Below are positions 8,518 through 17,042 of a stretch of DNA of 64,000 bases, piece after piece. Position 1 is the first letter of the stretch, and every line of letters begins with the position of its first letter. The stretch covers positions 1 to 64,000 of the forward strand of contig JABANP010000219.1 of NCBI GenBank assembly GCA_013115135.1, given 5' to 3'. This stretch comes from Perkinsus olseni. Taxonomy: Eukaryota; Perkinsozoa; Perkinsida; Perkinsidae. The translations under genes were made by a program, and so were the position numbers. The notes beneath the pieces were generated by a model. It saw nothing but the letters and a program-made list of their open reading frames with translations, was not told where the DNA came from and did not search any database.

Positions 8518-10168
8518 ATGTCCTCTTCATCGTCGTCCGCCGTGAAGCAGAAACCGGAGAGGGCTGTGCCGTGGGTTGAAAAATAGTAATAACGGGAGCG
8601 TCTTTGTGTGCGTATCTTAGGTCGAACCTGGTATTACTCAACGTCCTAAGATTTCTGATAGTGTATCTTTTTCAGCCGCCCAGCTAAAGTAGGCGATCTC
8701 GCTCATCAGCCGGAAGTTGTGAGCGCGTTGAAGGAGGCGGTGGGGACGGGAAATGTAGGACTGGGAATAGAACCCGGGGTCTTCCGAATGGCCGTCGAGC
8801 CCCTTATCTCAGCTACCACATTTACTCTTTTACGGCCCTCCTGGCAACGGCAAGACGTCAGCGATTCTCGCCTTGGCTCGGGAGCTCTTCGGCCCCGATC
8901 TGTGGAGAGACAGAGTGCTAGAGTTGAACGCCTCTGACGAGCGTGGTATTGATGTTATCCGGGATAAGGTCAAGAAATTTGCGCAGGTGAGCGAAGGATT
9001 TTCGGTGAATTGGGAAAAATTTGGTTTTCAGATTTCGGTCAGGGCAGTGGCGCCGGGGTCGGGTAGGAGCGTGCCGCCCTTTAAGATTATCGTTCTTGAT
9101 GAAGCTGATTCTATGACGAAAGATGCGCAGGTGGGGTGGAGGTATCTTAGGTTGAAGCTTGATAGATACGGATCAGGCCGCCCTGAGGAGGATCATCGAG
9201 AATTACACGCAAGTGACGAGATTCTGCATTATTTGCAACTACGTGTCTAGGTAGAAAGAAAGGCGATTTGGGGGAGGAGTGGTATAGTTATTATTTCTCA
9301 GGATTATCGAACCCCTACAATCCCGCTGCGCGAAGTTCCGATTCGAACCGGTACTACTGTGAGTGTCTCTTTTCGTGCTCATCGTCCTCTGCAGCTCTCC
9401 GACGACTCCCAGCGAGCTCGTCTTGAGCACATCGCGAGCTGTGAAGATGTCCGGCTGGCAGAGGGGGCCATGGGGGCGCTTCTTGAGACTTCTAATGGGG
9501 ATCTAAGGACGGCCATTAATACGTTGCAGATGGTAAGATATTATATGTGTGGATGAAACGGTTGATCGATTTGGTAGGTATCTTCTTGCTTGGCGAAGGA
9601 TGGTGATGGTACTGTAACTGTGGAGGATATTCTGGAGGCTAGCGGGGTAGGTCTAGCGGAGCGAAGCGATTTTTGTTTCGTGATTTTGTTTTTCAGTCTG
9701 TCCCTGCCGAGGTCTCGGCGAAATTAATAGAAGGTCTGAAGAATCTTTCTTCCCGTAAGGATCCATGGTCGACCTTGGTTGCTCTCTGTGATACGGTGGT
9801 GCTCCGGGAAGGGTACAATTGTATGCAGCTTGTTGAACAGCTTGTCACCCGAGTTGTTGGTGACGCTGAGCTCAATGATTTGCAAAAAGTAATATTTTCC
9901 GGAAAAATTTCGGGAAATTTTCGGAAATTTTCAGGCGAAGATGTTGCGATGGCTAGCAGCGGAGGACTACAGACTAAGATCGGGTTGTGATGAGCGAATC
10001 GGTCTGATCAATCTGGCGGTCCAACTTCGAGATATTTTCATGCATCCGAGTGGAGGGGACCGCGGAAGGAGACCTGAGGGTAAGGTCGGTTGTGTGAGGT
10101 CGAAGGAATCTTACGGTTTCAGATGCGTATCTTTGTACCTGAGGTCGACCTTGGATTTGCATGAGTAG
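8518..10168 (+). CDS. replication factor C small subunit (RFC4/Rfc2-like)
   Basis: A clamp-loader AAA+ subunit that loads PCNA at primer-template junctions in the nucleus. Ten exons join in frame: 8518..8585, 8676..8754, 8813..8986, 9032..9130, 9177..9250, 9302..9350, 9395..9532, 9578..9646, 9697..9888 and 9935..about 10168 (an extra splice near 10078 is possible). The product starts [12 protein letters not shown], then [10 protein letters not shown]. It has Walker [19 protein letters not shown], Walker B VLDEADSM, the RFC-specific arginine-finger motif QSRCAKFRF and sensor-2 region [12 protein letters not shown]. The collar helix segment ends [12 protein letters not shown]. Family members run about 330-365 residues; this model gives about 340-390 depending on the last junction. 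Introns are 44-90 nt. Two carry introner sequence: 8755..8812 is tRNA-like and 9131..9176 is the TIR type. Its phases served as a check on splice rules here: all nine junctions are canonical GT-AG. Confidence 0.93.
8755..8812 (-). mobile_element. tRNA-like intron, antisense copy
   Basis: A 58-nt GT-AG intron of the RFC gene between GTGN and [10 protein letters not shown], phase 0. The minus strand carries GAAGACCCCGGGTTCTATTC, a T-arm/B-box-like block. Confidence 0.6.
9131..9176 (+). mobile_element. TIR-type introner
   Basis: A 46-nt GT-AG intron of the RFC gene between KDAQ and [10 protein letters not shown]. It contains GGTATCTTAGGTTGAAGCTT then GATAGATACGGATCAG, the shared inverted-repeat core with its GGATCAG/GGTCAAG-like 3' tail. 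Confidence 0.7.
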
Positions 10169-10246
10169 TAATAATAAGACCTAGTGGTTTCGAAAGCATT
10201 TTGTGGAGTTGTTGAAGGGTTGTCTGATTTTCTGAGGAAAAAAATA

Positions 10247-10305
10247 CGTAGTTGCGGGGACCGAGGATCGATCCGGGGACCTTTTGGTTATGCTCTTGCA
10301 GTTTT
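10247..10305 (-). repeat. tRNA-like block upstream of the SERF gene
   Basis: The minus strand reads AAAGGTCCCCGGATCGATCC, the same family as the introns at 5019 and 50050. Plus-strand GTAGTTGCGG and TCTTGCAG flank it, so it may be an intron in the 5' UTR of the small gene starting at 10328. Confidence 0.5.
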
Positions 10306-10327
10306 TCGTCTTCCCTTTTGCTCTGCA

Positions 10328-10826
10328 ATGACTCGTGGTAACCAGCGTGATAAGGATCGCCAGCGAGCGCTCGCCAGGAAGGACAAGATGTCGAAGGGCG
10401 GCACCAGTCAGATCGAAGCCAACCAGAAGGCCCTCGGAATCATTTGCACGGTAATAACTGGAATCGCGAAGATCCGTTTTCGTTCGTAATTCCGAAAAAT
10501 ATTTTTCCATTATTTTGCCTCAGTACTGGTCGTTTACTCGGCAGAGTAAAGCTGGGATTTTTGGTATTACCAGAGTCGTTTGAACTGATTTTAGTTTGGT
10601 GTTGCTTCAACTGTTGTTCGGTCGAGCTGGTAAAAATAATTTTCGGTTTGCTTTTGTGTGTAATGTATTATTTTTGCTATATTTTTATTTTCAAATTTTT
10701 CAGGTTTGCCGACAACAATTTATGGTTACTCAGAAGAGAAGCCAACTTGAGCAGCACATTCAGTCGAAGCACGACGGAAAGAAAAGCTTTGAAGAATGCT
10801 TTCCGGACTGGCACGGCAAAAATTGA
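10328..10826 (+). CDS. small SERF (4F5)-like protein with C2H2-type zinc finger (ZNF706/At2g23090-like)
   Basis: Two exons, 10328..10450 and 10704..10826, joined in phase 0, give 81 residues. The N-terminus MTRGNQRDKDRQRALARKDK is the basic 4F5/SERF signature. The second half has CTVCRQQF and LEQHIQSKHDGK, a single Cys2-His2 finger (C-x2-C, H-x4-H) with the Cys pair split by the splice junction. This arrangement is known from ZNF706 and plant At2g23090-type proteins, small basic proteins of poorly defined function linked to translation or protein aggregation. The intron (10451..10703) is T-rich and long for this window. The ATG at 10328 is the first that gives the conserved N-terminus. Confidence 0.88.
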
Positions 10827-10829
10827 AGT

Positions 10830-11060
10830 ATCTTGAGGTCGAGCTGGCTGGATATAGAATTATCTCTATCGAGTGCAAAGATTCCTGTATCGATTCAACT
10901 GATATCTATGTTGGGTTGAAAAATCTTCGCTGTGCGCAAACAGGCGTATCTTGAGTTTGGGCGGTGAAATCTTCGCTGTGCGAGTGGGCTGCTGTAGAGG
11001 TAGTGAAATCTCAGTGAGTATGGACATTCCCGCGCGCCACGAAATTGTTGAGAATTGGTT
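10830..11060 (+). repeat. intergenic cluster of introner motifs
   Basis: Just after the SERF stop lie a GTATCTTGAGGTCGAGCT block (10832), two AATCTTCGCTGTGCG blocks (10921 and 10970) and GTATCTTGAGTTTGGGC (10944). These are the same motifs found at intron ends elsewhere, here outside a coding exon I can identify. They may be UTR introns or decayed insertions. Confidence 0.5.
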
Positions 11061-11087
11061 TCTCACCTCTATTCAGTGAAGCAGTTC

Positions 11088-11170
11088 AGAGATTCAGAAT
11101 CGATCCTAGAATCAGATTTTTTTCGTGTAAAATGTGGTACTAAAATCGATTCTGAGTTTCAGAATTGAAC
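11088..11170. repeat. MITE-like CAGAATCGATTCTG element
   Basis: Copy of the dispersed palindromic element, from GATTCAGAATCGATCC through TTTTTTTCGTGTAAAATGTGG to AAATCGATTCTGAGTTTCAG. The ends are inverted repeats (TTCAGAATC...GATTCTGAG). It lies in the promoter-side spacer of the membrane-protein gene. Confidence 0.65.
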
Positions 11171-11238
11171 ACCCCCTCAGCGTTTTGTCTCTCCCCTATG
11201 TATCTTCGCCATTTTCCGACATTACCGTCCTACCGGCC

Positions 11239-12580
11239 ATGGCTGGCTTCCTTGGTAATTCCGATAATCTTTGCGGTGTGGTGGAGTTTTACGGACTACC
11301 ATGGAAAGATACTGTAAGATTTGGTATGAATAATTTCGTGGCGCAGCGGTCATTTTTTGTCAGGAGTATCAGTGGCGCTGTGATGTATGCATTTATTGAG
11401 TCCACTTATCTGACATTTCACGAAGGTATCTTGGGGTCGAGCGTGGAAGATACGGAATAGGTCAAGTTGTGGTCACTGTCAGGTCATTTCCATTCGTCGT
11501 TTGCTCAATTTTGGTGCAACATTTGGTATAACCCTATAGTGACGGACGTCTATCGCCGCCACGCCATTCCTGCACTGGCGACCTTCTTGCTGGACCGATC
11601 GGAATTCTTCCAAACACACTTCGGAGACGATCCCCTTGTCTTGGTAATATAGGGAGGTATCTTGAGGTCGAGGGTGCAAAATACAAAACAGGTCAAGTTG
11701 TGTGCCTTTTTCAGGCGTCGGTCCTAGCGGTTTGTTTGATGCCGATCAATATTTGGTGTCTAGAAGCCGTCCAAGGGTATCTTATTATTTTACTTTACGG
11801 CAAGAACGTCGCCTGGGACTACTCCTACAGTAAGCGAAAATTATCAGGGCTGCGGGGGTCGTGAGAAAATGGCTGTTGCGCTAAATTTAGATAGCGTTTT
11901 GGGTAGCCGTTGTTTCCTGACTGTCTTCGAGTGTTCTAGTCTCGTCGTTTTGGCTGACCATTCGGTCCGTGTTTCTTTCTGGAGGAATCTTTCTAGTGAA
12001 TTGAAGCCACTGGGATATATGTGTAAATTCGATGACGCTTGTAAGTGATATCTTAGTAAAAAAATTGTTACCGCTTCACGACGCATTTTCTGCGTTGTCG
12101 AGTCTCGCTCCTGCATTCTGACGCGGAATGTCTTTGCAAAATAACGGCTCTTGTTTTTTCGCGCAAAAAAAGTTTTACGCTGGAGTAATTATTTGACTTT
12201 TTTACATTTTTTTCACGCCAAATTTCATTATTTATGTTTTATGTAGTGATGGTAGAGGGTCGGTGGAAGATGAGAAAAAATTGAAAAATAGGGGAAAACG
12301 AAAAAGATGGTAGATTTTTCTCCATATTTGGGAAAAATTTCCACTTTTCGTCTTGTTTTTACTATAATTATGTATGCTTCCCAAGTTTATTTTTCTTCAT
12401 TTTTTTTCGATTTTTTCAGGTAAATTTGCGATCGCCGGTGGCAACTGCAATTTGGCGATGTTCCCCGACTGGCTTGTTTTTGGCGTCATTCTCGAGAGAA
12501 TTTATTGGCCCTTTGTCGTGCCTTTACTCGAAGGCCGAGAAGTGGGGTTTGGTCAGCCTGAATTCGGAATATGGTTCTGA
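11239..12580 (+). CDS. multi-pass membrane protein, unrecognised
   Basis: Five exons: 11239..11313, 11365..11425, 11483..11643, 11715..about 11830 and about 12420..12580. The product begins MAGFLGNSDNLCGVVEFYGL and continues SISGAVMYAFIES, a hydrophilic block with YRRHAIPALATFLLDRSEFF, then hydrophobic segments ASVLAVCLMPINIWCLE, GYLIILLYGKNVAWDYSY and NLAMFPDWLVFGVILERIYW. It ends GQPEFGIWF. I count about three or four membrane segments. Conserved-looking aromatic/polar motifs (NVAWDYSY, PDWLVFG) suggest a real family, but I cannot name it. The first junction is in frame only with a CAGG acceptor or a donor shifted by one base. Two introns (11426..11482 and 11644..11714) are TIR-type introners, and the last intron is about 590 nt. 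Confidence 0.65.
11426..11482 (+). mobile_element. TIR-type introner
   Basis: Intron of the membrane-protein gene; G|GT forms Gly before HFHSSFAQF. It reads GTATCTTGGGGTCGAGCGTG then GAAGATACGGAATAGGTCAA before GTGGTCACTGTCAG. This is one of the cleanest copies: the terminal GTATCTT supplies the donor GT. Confidence 0.78.
11644..11714 (+). mobile_element. TIR-type introner
   Basis: Intron with GAGGTATCTTGAGGTCGAGG, then GCAAAATACAAAACAGGTCA and a T5CAG end. It is homologous to the preceding intron of the same gene and to the ALBA intron at 14646. Confidence 0.75.
11850..12240 (+). other. long intron sequence, nothing coding seen
   Basis: Part of the last intron of the membrane-protein gene (about 11831..12419). 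It is AT-rich toward its 3' end, with no domain-bearing reading frame and no clear introner motif. Confidence 0.5.
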
Positions 12581-12793
12581 AATCGATTGGTATGGCGAGC
12601 GCTTTTTACATAGACTAGCTCTGTGAGGTTGGCTTTAGTGAGATGCGCAAGTGGAAGATTCTTCTGCATCGGAAGATACCCTTTTTGACCGAGTATTACT
12701 TGTCCAGTTATGCTAAGTGATGGAGTTATGGAGGTATCTAAGGTTGATCATGGGAAGATGCGGAATAGGTCAGGTCGCCGACATTGCTTTGCT

Positions 12794-13939
12794 ATGGCTG
12801 TTCCTCCTCCTTCGCTTGACCTCGATCTTCTGCGCAGCTTAGCCGTCACCGTGCCGGACCAGTCGGACTCGACGTCTTCGAATCGAGACATCTGGGAGAC
12901 CAACGAGGCGCTGCTGGCGGGGACGGAGTATCCAAGGTTGAACCTTGCAGTTTGCGCAGCAGCAAGATACCATTCTATGGAGGTCGATTGTTGCCAGTGC
13001 GTCCATGAGCAAAGATACGACCACTTGCGCACAGAGAAGATTTTGGGAGCTCCTGAATTTGTGAAGGCGTGGCTGGGCGAAGGTCCATCGGTTGAACTAC
13101 CGGGTATTGGGAAATGCTATCCGGTGGAATCTTTCGACGCCGAGGAAAATAGCAAAATTATGGCGGCCCGTTGTCCCTGGTGTCAGAAGCGTATCTTACA
13201 TTTGGTGCCTAAGAGTTTGCTGCGAGATCATGCGGAATCTAATTTGTGTTTGCCGAGAGAATCTTGCGCGCGCACGCGGAAGAATTTGGGAATAGTGGCG
13301 ATTGAGGGGTATCTTGGCTGGCGAGGTTGGGCTGAGTGGGATGGGAGTGTTGGTATCTTTGAGGCGATCGAGCGAGCTTGGCCGGGCGATATGTCCCGGG
13401 GACCGATGGGTCGGCTGGAGGCTGATAGCAAGTGGTACGACGTATCTTCCTATTGCGTGAAGTGCAAGGTTGGACCTAAAGATTCTTCTGACCCGGTTGA
13501 TCGATTTGCGGCTAGGTGTTTTACCACTCGGAAAGATACATCTCGCCAGACTAACGACTGGGCTTCTCGACGACTTCGAGAAGGGCTGGCCAAGCACCGA
13601 TCTGGCGGTAGTCTGGACGACGCTCTCCTCTACTACGACTCAGCACTCGAGCTCAACCCAAGGCATCCAGACGCCCTCGTGGCCAAGGGGGCAGCGTTGA
13701 CGACTAAGGGTAGCTACGGTCGAGCGGTGCAGTGTTTCGACGAGGCCCTTCGGGTGAAGCCTAGCCATGGCAATGCGAGGCGGTATAGGGAGATTGCTTT
13801 GAAAAGGAGTGGTATGAGGTCGGTCGGGTCTTCGTCTGGTTGCCGATCGGTGATTAGCTTGGAAGATGATTCGGAATCGGAAGGCTGTGAACGTCGAAGG
13901 CATAAGCATCATCATCATAGGAAGAAGAGGCGTGCTTGA
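12794..13939 (+). CDS. TPR protein, TTC14-like C-terminus
   Basis: An open frame from ATG 12794 to TGA 13937..13939. The start MAVPPPSLDLDLLRSLAVTV is acidic/Ser-rich. The C-terminal third has two tetratricopeptide repeats, GSLDDALLYYDSALELNPRH with PDALVAKGAA, and GSYGRAVQCFDEALRVKPSH. The segment NARRYREIAL and a basic tail (RRRHKHHHHRKKRRA) follow. The TPR pair plus basic tail resembles TTC14, a nuclear RNA-binding TPR protein; that assignment is inference. The middle (about 12926..13560) is open but contains GTATCTT four times and AAGATAC three times, including a full introner-like block at 12927..12978. Several stop-free introns may therefore be hidden in this frame and the real protein may be shorter. 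Two CxxC-like pairs in this middle part are not a domain I recognise. Confidence 0.6.
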   Translation: MAVPPPSLDLDLLRSLAVTVPDQSDSTSSNRDIWETNEALLAGTEYPRLNLAVCAAARYHSMEVDCCQCVHEQRYDHLRTEKILGAPEFVKAWLGEGPSVELPGIGKCYPVESFDAEENSKIMAARCPWCQKRILHLVPKSLLRDHAESNLCLPRESCARTRKNLGIVAIEGYLGWRGWAEWDGSVGIFEAIERAWPGDMSRGPMGRLEADSKWYDVSSYCVKCKVGPKDSSDPVDRFAARCFTTRKDTSRQTNDWASRRLREGLAKHRSGGSLDDALLYYDSALELNPRHPDALVAKGAALTTKGSYGRAVQCFDEALRVKPSHGNARRYREIALKRSGMRSVGSSSGCRSVISLEDDSESEGCERRRHKHHHHRKKRRA

Positions 13940-14148
13940 CCTGTTTTGTATCTTGCCAGCTTGACTTCAAGATACTGTGTACTATTTACTTCGTCTGGTT
14001 GCCGGTCGGTGATTAGTTTGGAAGACGAATCGGAATCAGGAGGCAGTGAACGTCGAAGGCATAAGCATCATTATCATAGGAAGAAGAGGCGTGCTTGACC
14101 TGTTTTGTATCTTGCCAGCTTGACTTCAAGATATTCTGTACTATTTTC
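13831..14148 (+). repeat. 159-bp tandem duplication of the TPR gene 3' end
   Basis: TTCGTCTGGTTGCCG... recurs at 13831 and 13990. Each copy encodes the acidic/basic C-terminus (SLEDDSESE, RRRHKHHHHR or RRRHKHHYHR) and the TGA. Each ends with CTGTTTTGTATCTTGCCAGC and TTCAAGATA. The second copy lies beyond the stop as a degenerate duplicate. The unit length is a multiple of three. Confidence 0.85.
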
Positions 14149-14246
14149 TACCGGTAGCTTTTTGTGTCTTGTGTTACTCGGGGTGTAAAAAGCGCTCGCC
14201 CGAAGATATTTTTTGTTTGATAGCAGTTTTTGGAGTTGCAGTAATA

Positions 14247-16113
14247 ATGGCTGTAGAATCTTCAGCACCGAAGGCTGGCGAGGTGAACCTTTTTTGTTTG
14301 TGTCGAAGTGATAGTTGTATAGTATCTTTGCGTATCTTAGGTCAGGGTCACTGCCGTGGGTCGACTTACACCGTATGTAAGATACGCTATCAGATTATTG
14401 AAGGAAGAGGAAAGAGATACCATCAAGGTCAGGGGGTTTGGTGGAATCTTCGTAGTGCGGGCGGATCTTTAATTCTTTGCAGTGCGGGCGTATCTTCAAT
14501 TCTTTGCAGTGCGGGCGTATCTTTTTGTATCATGCATCAACCTCGTTGTGATCAGATTGTTGCATCTGGGCAAGCTATCCCAAAGGCGGTTAATGTTGCC
14601 GAGACGTTGAAGAGGAGAGTCCGTGGGCTTTATCAGCAGACTGAGGTATCCAAGCTTGAAGCTGGCAAGATACAAAACAGGTCAAGATTTTCCCATTCTT
14701 TAGTTGTCTGCGGTCGAGCTACAGGAAACTCTCGATAGAAGTGATGATCGAAGGATGAGCGGAGTAAAAAGAATTCACGTTTGTTAATACCATGCATTCA
14801 CATTTCAGGAAAAGGAAGTCACCACACGCATGGTTTCTTTGGCGACCATCACAATGTCGACCAAACCGCTAGATTCGTCCAAGCCGGGCTATCAAGAACC
14901 CTTGCCCGACTCCGAGGTGGACGAGGTCGATCATGACGGGTATTGAGCTGAAGAGTCATCATCATTAGTTTCGTGGCGGCGTTGGTTTATTTTTCTTGTT
15001 ATATTGTGATTGTGTTGTTAGGCGTTCTGAGGATGATGATTACGGAGAGACGGCGAGGTACGGAGGCGATCGCCGCGGCAAGGGCGGCAGGAAGGTAGAA
15101 AACTCGGGCTCTGCGGTTGTGATGATGGTTGGGGGGTTAGTTCGAGTAAAGTATCTTTGCTGTTTTGCGTATAGTAAACTATTACGAGGGAGTTGTGACG
15201 CCTTGAATCAAACTTGAGTGCTGCTGCTGTTCGGTCATAGTAAGCTGTCAGTAGGGATCGTTATCGCCTCGAGTAGATCTAAACTGCTGTTGTTGTTTGC
15301 ATATAGAAAACTGTTACGAGAGATTGTTGTCACATTCAGTAAGGCTGATCTGGCGTTGATGTTTGCGTATAGTAAACTGTTACGAGGGATTGTTGTCACG
15401 TTTAATAAAATTAAATTGCCGTCGTTGCTTGCAAATTGTGAACGGTTACGAGTGAGTATTATCATATCTAATAGAACCAATGTGTCGTTGTTGTTTGCGT
15501 TTAGTAACGAGGGGTCATTATTGTGTTTGATAGAACTTTAGTGCTTCTGTTGTTTGTGAATGGTGGCCGTTTCACGACTATTTACTGTGAGCTGTCACCA
15601 CAGACGGCCATGAAATTCTGAAATATCTCTTGACGATTGTTATAATCTTCGTTCTTATCATAATCGTCGGCAGATTATTGAATGCTAGACCTTCGTACCA
15701 GAAAAGATGAGCTTGACGCGATTTCCCGGGTTCGACCCCGCGCGCGCGGGCTTTTCCGTACTTTTTTCGGCTCTGCTTGGCAAATTTTTATTCATCAATA
15801 TTAGGAACTTTCGGAACGCCCGCGGCTGCTGTTGTTGCCGCACAAACATGAATTATTCTTTTTTTGCAGGGTGCTGGAAAAGGCTTCCGTCGTTATCAAC
15901 AGCCCTGGGACTACTACGACGGGTATTACTACTATTTTCCTGTCGGCAAGGGCAAGGGCTGGCAACCGATGGGCGAATATTATTACACTCCTCGACCCTA
16001 CAGCAAGGGAAAAGGGAAGGGATGTAATAAGCATACTTGTGTCGGCGGAGCGAAGCTATTTTTTTTGTGAATTTTTAGATGGCAAGGGTGCTCCGCGTGT
16101 TCGGTATTGGTAA
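14247..16113 (+). CDS. ALBA-domain nucleic-acid-binding protein with Gly/Tyr/Lys-rich tail
   Basis: Exons 14247..14282, 14341..14427, 14556..14645, 14704..about 14740, 14809/14810..about 14931, about 15023..15094, about 15871..16024 and 16080..16113. The product starts MAVESSAPKAGE, then VRVTAVGRLTPYVRYAIRLL, IVASGQAIPKAVNVAETLKR, LSAVELQETL and EVTTRMVSLATITMSTKPLD: a complete ALBA fold in the eukaryotic Rpp20/Mdp2-like lineage. The tail is low-complexity (RRSEDDDYGETARYGGDRRG; YYDGYYYYFPVGKGKGW) and ends KGAPRVRYW. Such proteins bind RNA or DNA and often act in translational control in protists. The junction after LQETLDR fits only with a CAGG acceptor or a shifted donor. Introns hold introner motifs (14283..14340, 14428..14555, 14646..14703) and a 66-bp tandem repeat (15167..15560). 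Confidence 0.88.
14428..14555 (+). repeat. intron with repeated GCAGTGCGGGCGTATCTT units
   Basis: ALBA intron between ERDTIK and IVASGQ. It holds three near-identical units of AATTCTTTGCAGTGCGGGCG followed by GTATCTT (14444..14527), merging the TIR core with the CTTTGC(T/A)GTGCG motif. This suggests that the two intron motifs can belong to one element. Confidence 0.65.
14646..14703 (+). mobile_element. TIR-type introner
   Basis: Intron after LYQQTE: GTATCCAAGCTTGAAGCTGG, then CAAGATACAAAACAGGTCAA and TTCTTTAG. It is homologous to the introns at 11426, 11644 and 38216. Confidence 0.72.
15167..15560 (+). repeat. 66-bp tandem repeat inside the ALBA intron
   Basis: At least five units repeat at exact 66-bp spacing (starts near 15235, 15301, 15367, 15433 and 15499), with core TATAGTAAACTGTTACGAGG and GATTGTTGTCACGTTTAAT. 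66 is 22 codons, and both strands stay open through most of the array. The plus frame gives a 22-residue repeat like KLLRGIVVTFNK. I place it in an intron because ALBA tail exons flank it. Confidence 0.8.
15707..15775 (+). repeat. tRNA-like SINE fragment
   Basis: It contains GAGCTTGACGCGATTTCCCG, then GGTTCGACCCC and a CTTTTCCGTACTTTTTTCGG tail. A homologous block lies at 39505..39590 (GAGCTCGAC, GGGTTCGAATCCC, CTTTTTCCGTATTTTTTCGG). The two copies share tRNA-like body and tail, so they look like one short interspersed family. Confidence 0.6.
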
Positions 16114-16613
16114 TCGGTGAACGCTTTACGATGAGTAAGCCCTCAGAATGGTTCGACTTGGAAAATAAAATCTGTCCTGTTTTCAGGCCGGGCGAGTATC
16201 GGTACAGCGGAATTCCGTCACTCGCCAGGAAATTGCTCAGTAGTTTTAGGGGCTTGTCGAAGGGTTTCCGCGGCTTTGACGCTGATAAATCGTCACGCGC
16301 CACGAAATTGTGGCTTTCAGGTTCAGAAGCTTCAGTCTTCCAGTGGGCACTAGACTTTACCAAACCTTATTTCTGGCAACATGTATTTTGCGTTTTGTAG
16401 TAATTGAGTCGGAGAAATAACAGAAGACAGGAGCTGTTGATGAGATGTCGATGATGGCGATGATGATGGTTTTTGAACAAAGGAAACGGGAAACATCTTG
16501 ATTTAAGACTTATGAAAATCCTCAACAAGGCGTGTATAGATATGCCTTGAGAAGTTCGGTTTCTTGGGTCGGTGAAAGGCACTCCGGGTGTGGAGAGACA
16601 GGCTCATCCATGC

Positions 16614-17042
16614 AAGTCTAACTAAGCCGTACTGTCGGCGTTGGACTTTAAACTCACACACGACTCCTGGACTACGAGATTTCGGTCACAAAACTCTACC
16701 GGGTTGCTAGTAGGTAGTGCTGGTATAGAAATATGTTATGTGAACTCGCCAAGCCACTTGCTAGGCGAGTTCGCATACCATATTTCTCTTGAACCTATCT
16801 CACAGGCTACAGTGGAGGTGTTAGTCTAACTAAGCCGTACTGTCGGCGTTGAGCTTCAAACTCGCACACCCCGGGTGTGGAAGGGGATGCTGCTAGGAGA
16901 AAAGGAAGCTTCTCTGTTAGAGTGTGCCCCTGAGGGAAGCTTCTTGACGATCCGTCGAATTGGATTGCATGTCAACGCTACAGAGTGTCCCCAACTGAGC
17001 ACATCGGCAATCGGCGTTGGACTATAAAAACTCAAACACAGT
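16614..17042 (+). repeat. intergenic repeat family R1, two copies
   Basis: The first copy (16614..16662) is GTCTAACTAAGCCGTACTGT, CGGCGTTGGACTTTAAACTC, ACACAC. The second (about 16783..17042) has the same head, a middle with GGAAGCTTCTCTGTTAGAGT and GAGGGAAGCTTCTTGACGA, the block CAACGCTACAGAGTG, CCCCAACTGAGCACATCGGC, and a second GTTGGACTATAAAAACTC. They sit between the convergent ALBA and Mei2-like genes. Confidence 0.85.
16727..16791. repeat. long perfect-stem hairpin
   Basis: The arms AGAAATATG and CATATTTCT, and inside them GAACTCGCC and GGCGAGTTC, form a two-step stem around a 13-nt loop. It lies between the two R1 copies. Confidence 0.75.

Noticed and set aside
15218..15541. Hydrophobic membrane protein gene on the plus strand
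   Set aside because: The frame is made by the 66-bp repeat inside an ALBA intron, with no start context or neighbouring exons.
16614..16662. Trans-spliced leader gene
   Set aside because: The R1 head is dispersed near genes and ends in CTCACACAC, but it does not match the known dinoflagellate spliced-leader sequence and has no clear donor or Sm site.
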